A DNA stretch of 64,000 bases, taken from assembly GCF_022965805.1 (NCBI RefSeq), contig NW_027331443.1:1-64000 (forward strand), read 5' to 3'. The notes under the pieces were generated by a model, which had not been told where the DNA came from, did no database searches, and was given only the letters and a program-made list of their open reading frames with translations. The stretch's first letter is position 1. Each line of letters begins with the position of its first letter. Both the position numbers and the translations under genes were made by a program. The stretch comes from Primulina eburnea. Taxonomy: Eukaryota > Streptophyta > Magnoliopsida > Lamiales > Gesneriaceae. Positions 46,718 to 57,218 of the stretch are shown here, piece by piece.

Positions 46718-47133
46718 ACAACCCCATTTGATTGAATTTGCCGATAACAATTGTCGTGGAAGTATTGAAATCGGAGAGAAAGATTTCACGGTACCGAATT
46801 GTTCGAGTAACTTTTGATAAAGTAGCTTTTAGCAAGGAAAAACTCAAGGCAGCTCAAGATCGACAAAAGAGCTAGGCTAATTTAAAGTGAAGACCATTGG
46901 AGTATGAAATCGGCGAGAAAACATATGTTAAAGTTTCCCCTATGAAAGGAGTTGCTCGATTCAGCGAATCTCAAAAGCTAAATCCAAGGTATGTCGGACC
47001 CTTCAAAATTCCTGAAAGAGTCAGAACCCTAGCTTATCGACTTGCCTTGCTGCCGGACATGTCAAGAATCCACAACGTCTTCCACGTTTCGCAGCTAAGA
47101 AGATACATTCCCGATCAGTTCGACTGCGTTTGA
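46718..47133 (+). pseudogene. R1: integrase C-terminus
   Basis: After several stops a readable stretch (46897-47133) contains KVSPMKG, RYVGPFKI, a GPF module, and HNVFHVSQLRRY, the end of gypsy integrase. It aligns in order with the C-terminal part of M1 and M2 pol. The same strand and order as 44019-45389 show it is the other half of R1. Confidence 0.78.
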
Positions 47134-47149
47134 TTATTTAGGGCATTAA

Positions 47150-47318
47150 TTACCAGTTTGGGCAACTTCAGTTTAATTCAGTTGAGTCAATCTCAGCAAT
47201 CTTTAAAATATTTATTTGTCAAACTCAAAAATTCTAATTCAAACAATTTCCCCCTTTTAGTTGTTATCAAAACATAGAATTCAGGAACTGATAAACTCCA
47301 TTGTAGATAAATTAACTG
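47150..47318 (-). repeat. C2: 3' LTR start and polypurine tract (Sirevirus relic)
   Basis: On the minus strand an AAAAGGGGGAAAT tract (about 47246-47258) is followed by an LTR-like TGTTTGAATTAG start with GTTTGACAAA and GACTCAACTGAA blocks as in the C1 LTR. Only about 100 bases of LTR remain. The relic continues beyond G3 at 53971. Confidence 0.6.
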
Positions 47319-47378
47319 TGAAACGTCTGCTTATTCGTTGTCTTAAAAATTACTAGGAAAAATAAAATTACTAGGAAA

Positions 47379-47381
<3 letters not shown>

Positions 47382-47437
<56 letters not shown>
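47382..47437. repeat. (AT)n microsatellite
   Basis: About 28 AT units in the 3' LTR remnant of G3, absent from the matching place in the 5' LTR (near 51090), so it expanded after insertion. Confidence 0.95.
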
Positions 47438-47439
<2 letters not shown>

Positions 47440-47789
47440 AACTCTCACATTTTCGGTCAATGAATATACTTATACATAAAACTACTTTTGCACCATTTTA
47501 AAATAAACCATCCAACTAGTGTTTGGAAATCCAAAGGGAATAGTCAAAACCAGAAATCGTAAAACGTTTTACCAAATCTAAAAAGCAATAAATGTTGAAA
47601 AGTGTAGCCCATATTAAACCTCTCAAAAATCTCTCAAAAGCATAAATAAAATGTCGTCAAAATCTTTAATGTAAAATCATAAACTTAACTGCGGAAAATA
47701 GAAGCGCTGATGCTCGGGTTATGTGCATCGACAGTCCAGCAAGTCACCCATCAAGACCTCCAATATCATAGTTATTAACATCACCTGCA

Positions 47790-49158
47790 ACAGATGAGAA
47801 TCCCTTGATGAATTTGCGATAATAGCCAGCTAGTCCCAAGAAACTACGAATCTTGGTAACACTCTTCGGTGCTGACCACTCTTTCACTGCTTCCACTTTA
47901 CTTGGATCAACTTCAACGCCATCACTAGAAATGATGTGGCCTAAGAAAGCTACTTTATCAAGCCAAAACTCTCACTTGCTGAACTTTGCATATAGCTAGC
48001 TTCCTGTCTTGCAGTACTTGCAGTGATGTCCTCAAATGACGACTATGCTCCTCTTTATTCCTTGAATAGATCAATATATCATCAATGAAGACTATAATAA
48101 ACTGATCCAGATACGGCTGAAATACGCGATTCATGAGATCCATGAAGATCGCTGGCGAATTGGTCAGCCCGAATGGCATGACCATAAACTCATTGTTCAC
48201 ATATCTCATACGAAATTATGTCTTGTGAACATCCGACTCTTTAACTTTCAACTGATGGTATCCAGAACGAAGATCAATCTTAGAAAATATCGATGCTCCT
48301 TGCCACTGATTAAATAAATCTTCAATCCTTGGCATTGGATACTTATTTTTTATAGTGACCCTATTAAGATCTCGATAATCAATGCAAAGGCGCATACTAC
48401 CATCTTTCTTCTTCACAAATAATACCGGTGCACCCCATGGAGAATAACTAGGGTAAATAAAACCCTTTTCTAGCAATTCTTGGATTTGATCTTTTAGTTC
48501 TTTCATTTCGGCAGGTGCTAGACGATAAGGAGCTTTACATATAGGAACAGTGCCCGGCATTAAATCAATAGAGAATTCCACTTCACGATCGGGTGGGATA
48601 CCAGAAACGTCTTCAAGAAAGATGCTAGGAAAATCTTAACAATATCGACATCATAAAATTTCTGACTGATAGGAGCATGTATGGTCGTGACACATGCTAG
48701 AAAAGCTTGACATCCATGCTTAATGAGCTTCCTTGCACATAGACAAGAGATGATGTGCGGCATTTGCTTGTTTCTCGCCGCCTCAAAGACAAAGGATTTG
48801 CCACTAGGCGGTCAAATAGACACTGATTGCTGACTAAAATCAATCGAAGCTCCATTTGCTGATAGCCAATCCAACCCAAGTATGATATCAAATTCGGGCA
48901 TAGGAAGCACGATAAGATTTGCCCGAACCACATCCTTGCATAAACGAAGCTCCAGATTTTTTACAGTTCTAGATGTGAGCATTTGATCACCGGAAGGAAT
49001 ACAAACTTTGAAAATCAAACACATATGTTGTGGAGTAACATTCAGTCTTTTGATGAAGGTTTCATATATGAAAGAATATGTAGCCCCTGAATCTAGCAAT
49101 GCATAGGTAGCTACTCCTTGAATGATAATCTTCCATGCGGCGAAAACATATTTTAAAT
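47790..49158 (-). pseudogene. G3 protease and RT, truncated
   Basis: Minus strand: protease DSGATYSF near 49090, then EFDIILGLDWL, RT from about 48580 with [34 protein letters not shown] and FIDDILIYS (near 48090), ending in [10 protein letters not shown] close to the deletion junction. Interruptions: shifts near 48570-48650, a stop near 48210 and another shift near 47990. RNase H and integrase are absent. Confidence 0.85.
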
Positions 49159-49752
49159 CTTTTCATGTTGAAGCTTAAGGATTTACTATCATTAATTTCC
49201 AAAAGTTATATGAAGATTGCGTGTTGAACTTAAACATTTCTTGAAAAATTGTATTTTAGCCCTTCAATTTTCCGAATTTCGCATTCTAGTCCCCAATATT
49301 TTGAATTATTGCAAATAAATCCTTATATTTTCGGAAATTTTTAATTTGACCCCATTAAGTTTCGAAAATTGGATTTGTGTCCCTTAAGAATTCGATAATC
49401 CCATTTAGATAACATATCCCTTGGTTAATTGCATTTTGGTCCCTTGATTAAAGAAAAATTCATTTTAGATCCCTAAAATTTCGAAAGTTGCAATCAATCC
49501 AATATTTATGATTTTTTTGTTTAATTTGGCCCTAAAACTTTTTATTGGAAATATCTCATCCTTCACAAAAATTAAGGCACAAAATACATACCATTTACTA
49601 TGGTTTCTAAAATCATATCTTAAATTCCAACTAAGATAGAACATGCAACCTAATTTCTACTAGGTTAAATCTTGTTCCCAATTACATTCTAATAACCAAT
49701 TTAACATTTCATGCAATAAAGGCAATATAAAAATGTTAAATGACTAGGTTAC
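49159..49752 (-). other. Intron-like insert before the protease of G3
   Basis: About 594 AT-rich non-coding bases split gag from protease at the same place as in M1. The donor reads ACGG/GTAACC; a possible acceptor is GAAAAG/ATTT at 49159-49160, which keeps the protease frame. GAAG at about 49129 is another acceptor but out of frame. The length differs from M1 (173 bases). Confidence 0.4.
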
Positions 49753-50800
49753 CCGTGATAAGCGTAGTTTCTGCCTCTTCAGCTTCCTTTGCGTTCATAG
49801 CATAAGCTTGCCCAACGGTAGGTGCAGTCTTCTTTGGGCAATCAATAGCTTTGTGCCCTTCTTCCTTGCCTATGAAGCAATTAGTAGTACCCCACACACA
49901 TGGTCCATAGTGTAGAAGATTGCACTTCTTGCATGGTTGTCCTTCCACTGGTTTTGGTGCTGCAGGTGGTGGCTTCTGCTGTCTTTGCTTCTTGACCGGA
50001 CCTTGGGGCTTTTGAGGCCCTTGAAGTCAAGGAGGACCCGTATATGGCTTCTTGTTAGGCTGATTATTATTTTTATGTAGTTGCCTCTTACGCTGTAACT
50101 CAAAGTCAATGTCCTTCAAAGATTGCTCAGACTGGTATGCATAAGTAATGGCAATAGCATAATCCACAGGACGCAACATCATAACATTATTCCGTATGGT
50201 AGGCCGTAGACCATCCATGAAGTGTCTAAGCTTCTCTTTAGCATCCCTGGCAATCATTGGTACAAAGTGACAACCCCTATCAAACTTCTACACAAAATCA
50301 GCAACAGTAGCGTTTCCCTGACGGAGAGTCATAAATTCCATCTTTATTCGCCCTCTGACATCTGCAGTAGAATATTTCTCATAGAATATCATCTTGAATT
50401 GAGCCCAAGTGAGTAGAAGCCCCCACAAAGAAGCGTCCTCCCTGAATAATAAGTAGTACACCTCACACGACCCGCATCCCCCATATCCAGGTACCGAAAG
50501 TGTACCCCGAGTGAACGGATCCAATCTCAGCAACAAAGGGATCGGTAGTGCCAGAAAATTCCTTCGGCCCTAGCCTCCGGAACTGATCATATATATCATG
50601 ATTTGTCCTAGGTGGCTGCTGTAACTGCTGTTGTATCTGTTGCTCAAAGAGACGAGCCATCCCCTCTAAAGCACGAGTAGCAGCATCCCCTGGAGGTGGT
50701 GGTGGTGGTTCATTCCCTTGATTATTCCCTTGATGATTCACGCTGTTCTCAGCTTGATTCTCAATAACAGGGGCACGTTTAGGAGGAATTTTATCTAAAT
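49753..50800 (-). pseudogene. gag: G3 gag, broken
   Basis: The order matches M1 gag: proline-rich N-terminus, GPKEFSGTTDP, MTLRQGNATVADF, LRHFMDGLRP and a zinc-knuckle remnant (CFIGKEEGHKAIDC, which lacks the second cysteine). The start codon aligned with the M1 ATG reads ATT at 50787-50789. A frameshift lies near 50500, a TAG is at 50288-50290, and a TGA is near 50027. Confidence 0.82.
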
Positions 50801-51043
50801 GTTTTCCAAATTCTAACGTAACCAACATGCATTTAAATCTAAGTTCTCTAACCATATGGCATACCCTTATTCATTTTAGCGATTTAAGCATGCAAAGAAT
50901 AAATAATCAAAAAGCTAGTAAACATGTAAAGTAAACATATTATTCATGTCATCATGCAGGTAACAACATATCTAATCATATAAAGCACGTAAAACTTACA
51001 AATTTCTGGCGCTGATGGTGGCACAACCCTTTATAGGACCTTT

Positions 51044-51055
51044 GCTCTGATACCA
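51044..51055 (-). other. G3 primer binding site (initiator tRNA-Met)
   Basis: The minus strand reads TGGTATCAGAGC, two bases inside the 5' LTR. Confidence 0.92.
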
Positions 51056-51057
51056 AC

Positions 51058-53965
51058 TGAAACGTCTGCTTATTTGTTTTCTTAAAAAGTACTAGAACTT
51101 TTTTTAAAACTCTCACATTTTCGGTCATTGCATATACATATACATAAAACTACTTTTGTACATTTTAAAATAAACCATCCAACTAATATTTGAAAATCCA
51201 AAGTGAATAGTCAAAACCAGAAATCGTAATACGTTTAACAAACCTAAAAAACAATAAATGTTGAAAATGTATCCCATATTAAACCTCTCAAAAATCTCTT
51301 AAAAGCATAAATAAAATGTCGTAAAAATCTTTAATGTAAAATCATAAACTTAACTACGGAAATAGAAGCGCTGGTCGTCGGGTTATGTGCACCGACAGTC
51401 CAGCAAGCCACCAATCAAGATCTCAAATATCATAGTTATTAACATCACTTGCATCATACACATCTAGTGAGTCTAAAGACTCAACACATCATATCCTTGA
51501 TATCAAGTAATACATAATACAGTTAACATATAACAGTGAAAAATACTTGTACTTAAAATATAATTTTCATAATAATGCATAAACTTTAAACTTAAACATT
51601 TTCATAAACATAACATATAATCATGAATATATTCATATTCATATCCATATTCGTATCCATATTAATATTCATATTCATGTTCGTGTTTGTTGAATTCAGA
51701 TCGTGATTGTGAGTCGTATTCTTGATCGTATTGGACGATGGATCCATCTAAAGAAAACCACAGTATTCGGCGGCAGGGGACACCTGCAACACTCTCACCG
51801 GCCAACTGGTCCCTGGCCAACGTATTAACATATTCGTATTCGTATTCGTATCCGTATCTAAGGAAACACGATCATCGGGCTTCCACTAGGACCATAACCC
51901 TCACGATATTTCCAACATATTTCATCACAATCTCTTCACGTCCTTCAACATGTCGTATTTCCATCACTTAATAAAAATATGCATATAACATCATTTTTAT
52001 TTTGAAACTAAGCATGCCATATATCTTTTAAATGTCAAATTTAATCCTTAATAATTCATGAACATTTAGAAATCATAATTTCAACATATAAAAATTCATA
52101 AACATGTGAAATAATTATATTAGTATATAAAATAGCAAATAGAGCACTGTCATGATGTTTACTAATTTTTCGGTGTAAAAGACCGTTTTACCCCTGGACG
52201 TGACATCTTACGTTTTTGACTTTTTCTTGATTTCTTTGACTGTAACATGTCCCAAATAATTATTTAAGCTTAAATTAAAATTCTCATAATTTTATTTAGC
52301 TTAACAACTAGGCTTTTTAATTAATTCGTAATTAGACGTTTTGCAGGCGTTTTAATTCCGAAAAATCCCAAAATTTAATATAAAATTCTTAAATTATAAA
52401 TTTAGTCTTTTTATATTATTTTAGCCCCCATGAACCATAACTCAACCCACGTGAGCCATTTTTCAATTTATTTAAGTTTGGAAACCCTAAGGTGACACAT
52501 AAACTTCGACCCCGAGCCATCTTTTGATTTTCTCGAGTCACCCCAAACCATGTTGATCCAAACCCTGACCAACACATTAAAGCACACTAATGGAACCTTG
52601 GATCCCAAAAAATGTTTCCTGAATCAACACCGAAGCCCTCACCCTAACCCCAAGCATGGCTGAGAACCCCACTAGTGTTAGGACTCTTCCTTTTTGCTTC
52701 CAGGACCCTACCAGCGAGCCAAGCCAACCTGGTGTGCACCCACTTAGCACCCTAAGGCATCGACTTGACCCAGCCCAGGCCCCCTGGACCGAGCTCACAA
52801 CCCTGCGCAAAATCACAGAACCTGCACGCCTCCCTTGAGTGTTCTCGGGTAGGAGTCCTTGCTATCAAGGACTCCTCCCAAGCCCCTTAACTCGAGTCCT
52901 AGCTATGGATAGGACTCTTCCCCTGACTTCCCATGACCCTGGCTATCCCCTGGACAGAAGCCAACACTAAGCCTAGCTGTGGAGTACAAAACTCGAACTT
53001 CTTGTTTCCCATGACAGTATGTTGCTTTCAAATTGTTTCAAATTTGTGTGTGGTGTTTAGGTGGTGTTTTAGGAGTCTAAATTCATGTAGAACAATGCTT
53101 GATCAATACCTATATCATGGCAGCCCTTAAACAATACAAAAATATGAATTTGGGAATCAATACTTTGCTTGAAACTTCATGATACTAACAAAAACGAAAA
53201 TACAAACAGGTGACTCGTGTTTTCCACATTTTCATGCACAAAAAAATATAATATGGTGTGATGATGTTTTGAAAGAAAGATTAGGTGTGCCTTTGCGTAA
53301 TTAACGCACGAAAAATACCGTTGACGATTTGCGAAGAACGGACAAGAACCTTGGCTTGAATTTCCTTGAGCTTTTTCCGAAAATTTCTTCAACTTTATTG
53401 TGTTGTGTGCCGTGTGATATTGTGAAATTTCAGAAAAATGTGCGTGTGAAGTGTAGGGTCTTGGGGGAGGGTTTGACATATTTAAATACTAATTAATCAC
53501 TAACAAGGCTTTAGGCCTATTAAGCCAACAATTTAGGTCCATTAGTCTTAATTAGGATTTAATTAAAACATTAAAATAGTTTTAGTAAAGTAAGTTTGTG
53601 AATTTAATAGCCGGGTTGTCAAAAAGTTCGTAATTTTTATTGAAAATCCAAGATCGATAAAATTTACGTCGGGGCGTATAAAATCACCTCAAAACCCCTT
53701 ATTTTCAAAAATATGAAAAACCAACAGCCATATTTTAAATAATTAAAACAATTATTTAATAAAAACATTTTACTTTTTCAGCCCTCGGTCTCCGTTCTTC
53801 GATCGCAACTTGAATAATCCTTAAAAATGCAGTTTTATGCATAATGACAATTAAATCTTATTTACCATATAATCATGCATGTCACATAATCAATTATTTA
53901 CTTATTTTCATATTTCCTAGATTTGCATGCAGTTGGATTATGTCGTCTTAATTTTGGACCTTACA
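51058..53965 (-). repeat. G3 5' LTR
   Basis: 2908 bases. A TATTTAAATA near 53480-53490 sits at the TATA position of G1. It carries the palindrome GAGTCTAAAGACTC (51469-51482) and the CCACAGTATTCGG module (near 51757). From 52480 to 53130 the element-sense strand is G-rich, as in G1. Confidence 0.9.
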
Positions 53966-53970
53966 AACTG

Positions 53971-56772
53971 AATTATTGTAGATAAAATAATCTTCCTCTG
54001 TACAGATTCGTACAAGTAAAGAATGAAATAATGAAATGTATGGATTCATACAAATCAAATAATGAAGGAATGTGTGAACTTCCATCTAACTGATCTTGTT
54101 GATTTTCACTTCTTTGCACTTTTGTCAGTAGGTTCTTGATCAGTTGGTTGACTCGATCTTTTGTTTTTTATTGATGTTCTTCTTCCTCCTTTTTTTTGTC
54201 AACACCAGCAGGGCAGAGAGAAGGCGGACTTCCGAGCTGACTTGAAATATTGCATTCAACATCTGTTCTTGCATCAAATTCAACATACTTGTGTGAACAA
54301 AGTCAATTCTGTTCATAAGCATGTCTTGGGTCTGGAAGAGAGCCGGAACTGTCACTCAGTCCTTCTTCAGTTGATCTACTAGGAGAGATAATGAGGTAAT
54401 ATCCTTGGTAACTTGTTTGAGGTTCTTCATGGTATTCTCCTTCACAGAATCAATCTTAAGTGTCTGCGTTAGGTGAGTCGATTTCATATCGGAGACAGTT
54501 GAAACGAGATTGTTCAAACTGGACTGAATTTCTACAATCATGATATCAGTAGCTATTGGTATTTCGGGTGATAAGATTTCAGATGTAGCAGGTGCTTTGC
54601 CCTGGTATTTTCCACTGAAAATCACAATGGCTAAATTTTGTGAATCAGTCTCAGTTTGTTCTAATTCCACAAAGACTTCTTAAACTGCTTCCTGCTGAAT
54701 TTCTAGAATTGAAATAGAAGTCTGAGCAGCAGTTGAGATAGATGAAACATCAGTTGGCACTTGAAAATCAGCTATCGGTTCAGAGTGCAACTATGCCACA
54801 TCGGTTTGTTGTTCAATCGTAGCAACTGAATGGACTATTTCTTCAACTTGTTTCACCATAGCCTCCAAGGCTAATTGTTCTGGCGAACTTTGGCATACAT
54901 CTGTCTCATTTGGCTCGAAATTCAGCTGGACGTCGGTGGCAACTGATTGGATGACTTCATCAATTTCTGCCAATGACAACTCAACATCAGTGTATAGAGC
55001 TTGTCCAACTGGTTGAGATGATGAAGGTGCTGATAATAATTGATTGACTGAGAATAAAGGTGATTGAATCTGCTCATGAACAAATTCAGCAGTTGGTTTA
55101 GAAACTTCTTCAGCAACTGGTTCTTTGGATTGTTCTGACTGAACTTCAGTTTATTGAACTTGCTCTGCTGATGTTGGACTTTGGGAATCAACCGGTATGT
55201 ACAATTGTTGATCCACTTCCCATGTTTTGATCTTCATTTGCAGAGATAATAGATCTGAGTCCAACTGCTGGAAGATGGCTCTGTCATTGTAAGCAATTGG
55301 ACTGATTAGATCGTAGTTCAGTTTTAGTTGAGCTCTTACTTCAGTCAGCTTCTTCATGTGCATCAGATCAAAGATAAGTTCTCCTCTCCAGTGATTTTGA
55401 CACCCTTGGCTGTATTCAAGACCATTGTTTCTAGAGCGATAAATTCATTTAACACTAATTTCTTTTTCAGTCGCCTGGCAAACACCACAGTCATAAATTT
55501 GACCCATTCATCAAAGTTTTCCAACTTGGACTCAACAAACTAATTTATTTCATTCCAAATAAGATCAATATGAGTCTGAATCGGGTTGGTTGGCCTGGGC
55601 TCTTCAATCATCTTGCCCTTGCCTTTTGGATCAGTTAGGGCATGAGAGATACTCAGCCATGTGGTAGTTGCATCCTTTCTTTCTTGTATCACCACACCTT
55701 TTGGTCGCGCAAAAGGAAGAACAGTTGTTCTGATGATAGTGATAGGTGGTGTGCAAACTCCAACAAGCTTTAATTTTTCACCAGATTCGGTGACGATCAT
55801 CTTTGGAAGATCATTTGGCTTTTTCAGCTGAGTCTTTTCAGCTGATGTTGCAATTGAAACTGACTGAATAGGTATAGAAGTTATCGGTGTTTCAGCTTCA
55901 GTAGACATGAGTTGAGCAGCTGGTATGGCTTCAGGAATGATATGCTTGGTCTTTCGGGACCTTGGTTTCTTCACAATCTTTGGAGGAGGTATCTTCTCTG
56001 AATCACTTTCACTGACAATCAATTTCCTCTTGATTATCAATTTCTTAGCCATCTCCTTGGCTTTGGCTGCCTTTATAGATTTTGGAGCAGCCAACGTTAC
56101 AATCTTAGTTTTGAGTTTAGTGAATTTTTCAGGTGAGATGTCCAGCTTGGTCTTCGGTGGCTGATCATTTTTAGCATTGAAGAATTTGAACTTTGAAGAC
56201 TTCTCAGCTGAGTCATTGACTAGAGCAGAGTTTTTTAGCAAATAGCAGAGCTGGAGAGCAAAGCCATTGGACTTCTTGGAAGATTGAACCATGTTCTTCA
56301 AAATATTGAAAAAAATGGTTGACCAGTTCAATCTTATGCCTTTCATGATCACAGTCATGATTGGAAACTTTTCCAATGTGAGGGCAGCGAATGAACCTGC
56401 CTTCACGAGGACGCCCTTTGCAACAATATCAACAAGCAGTTTGATTTTTGGCTTAAGTTCCTTCTAGGGGTCCGATACTTTGATCTTATTCCCATCAACA
56501 GACAACAGAGTATGCATTTCTTCAATATCTTCTAGTTTAATCTCAAAAAATTGAGACAAACCTTCAGTTGGGAGTTGGCAGATATTGCTAAAGGATTCTT
56601 TGTCAACAATCAATACTTGATCGTTGATGGTCATTATAATCTTGCCATTATCAGAAATCTTGATGTTGGTGTAGACTTCTTCAATTTCCTTTGGATAAAT
56701 TACTTCGGTTGCGATTCCCAATAACTTCTTCAAACCAGAAGCTTCAATGTAGATTCCAAAATCAGTACACAT
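53971..56772 (-). pseudogene. C2: decayed second copy of the large accessory ORF
   Basis: Minus-strand pieces (56772-56464, 56406-55540, then 55363 down to about 54140) align in order with the C1 accessory ORF: IYPKEIEEVYTN, NDQVLIVDKES, LPTEGLSQF, DIEEMHTLLS, KIKVSDP, KAGSFAALTLEKF, basic KRKLIVSESDSEK...KKPRSRK, IQTHIDLIW, a proline- and glutamine-rich centre and a C-terminal coiled coil. A TAG near 56464 replaces a lysine codon of the conserved KVSDPKKELK block; other stops and shifts follow. The N-terminus is cut at 56772. The copies are clearly diverged, so the family is older than C1. Confidence 0.8.
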
Positions 56773-57218
56773 AAAACCAATGTATTTATTTAATTGTTAA
56801 ATTATTTAATTAAATTTAAAATGATTTAGCGATGCATTATTTATGAATATGCGTTATTTTAAATTATTTATGTTTTTGTGATGCACGTTAAAATGTCTTC
56901 TTGAGTTATTACATAATTGATTTATTCGATTATTCATTTATTCGATTCATGTTTCAGACGATTATTCGATGCGGGATCAAGGAAATGAGACCGAAGACGA
57001 TTTTGGCGATTTTAAAACGTGGTATTTTATTTTAAGTTAGGATTAAGGCATTTTAATTGATTTATTGAATTTTTTTAGCATTTTAATAGCCTAATTTAAT
57101 TATTAAGTGATTTTTAGGATTTTTTTAAACTTTTAAAGTTGAACACTCGTGTGTTTTATTTAAAATTTTGTGATGCTAGTATTTTAGTGAGGTATTTGTA
57201 TTTTAAGTAGTGGGTTTA
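56773..57218 (+). repeat. Plus-strand M-type LTR fragment
   Basis: The sequence follows the first 450 or so bases of an M1-type LTR in plus orientation (for example GTGATGCACGTTAAAAT, CATGTTTCAGACGATTATTCGA). The first bases are missing at the join with C2, and M4 cuts it at 57218. Confidence 0.6.

Larger units (their letters stand above)
47319..53965 (-). mobile_element. G3: long-LTR Ty3/gypsy element (minus), internally deleted
   Basis: Flanked by AACTG (47314-47318 and 53966-53970). The 5' LTR is 51058-53965; the 3' LTR remnant is 47319-about 47787. LTR termini (TGTAAGG...GCAGACGTTTCA) match G1, so it is the same family in opposite orientation. Gag, protease and most of RT remain; the rest of pol, the polypurine tract and most of the 3' LTR are deleted across a TGCA microhomology at 47786-47789. 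Confidence 0.88.

Noticed and set aside
52577..52838. ORFs in the G-rich part of the G3 LTR
   Set aside because: Biased composition in a non-coding LTR leader. No domain, and not kept in G1.
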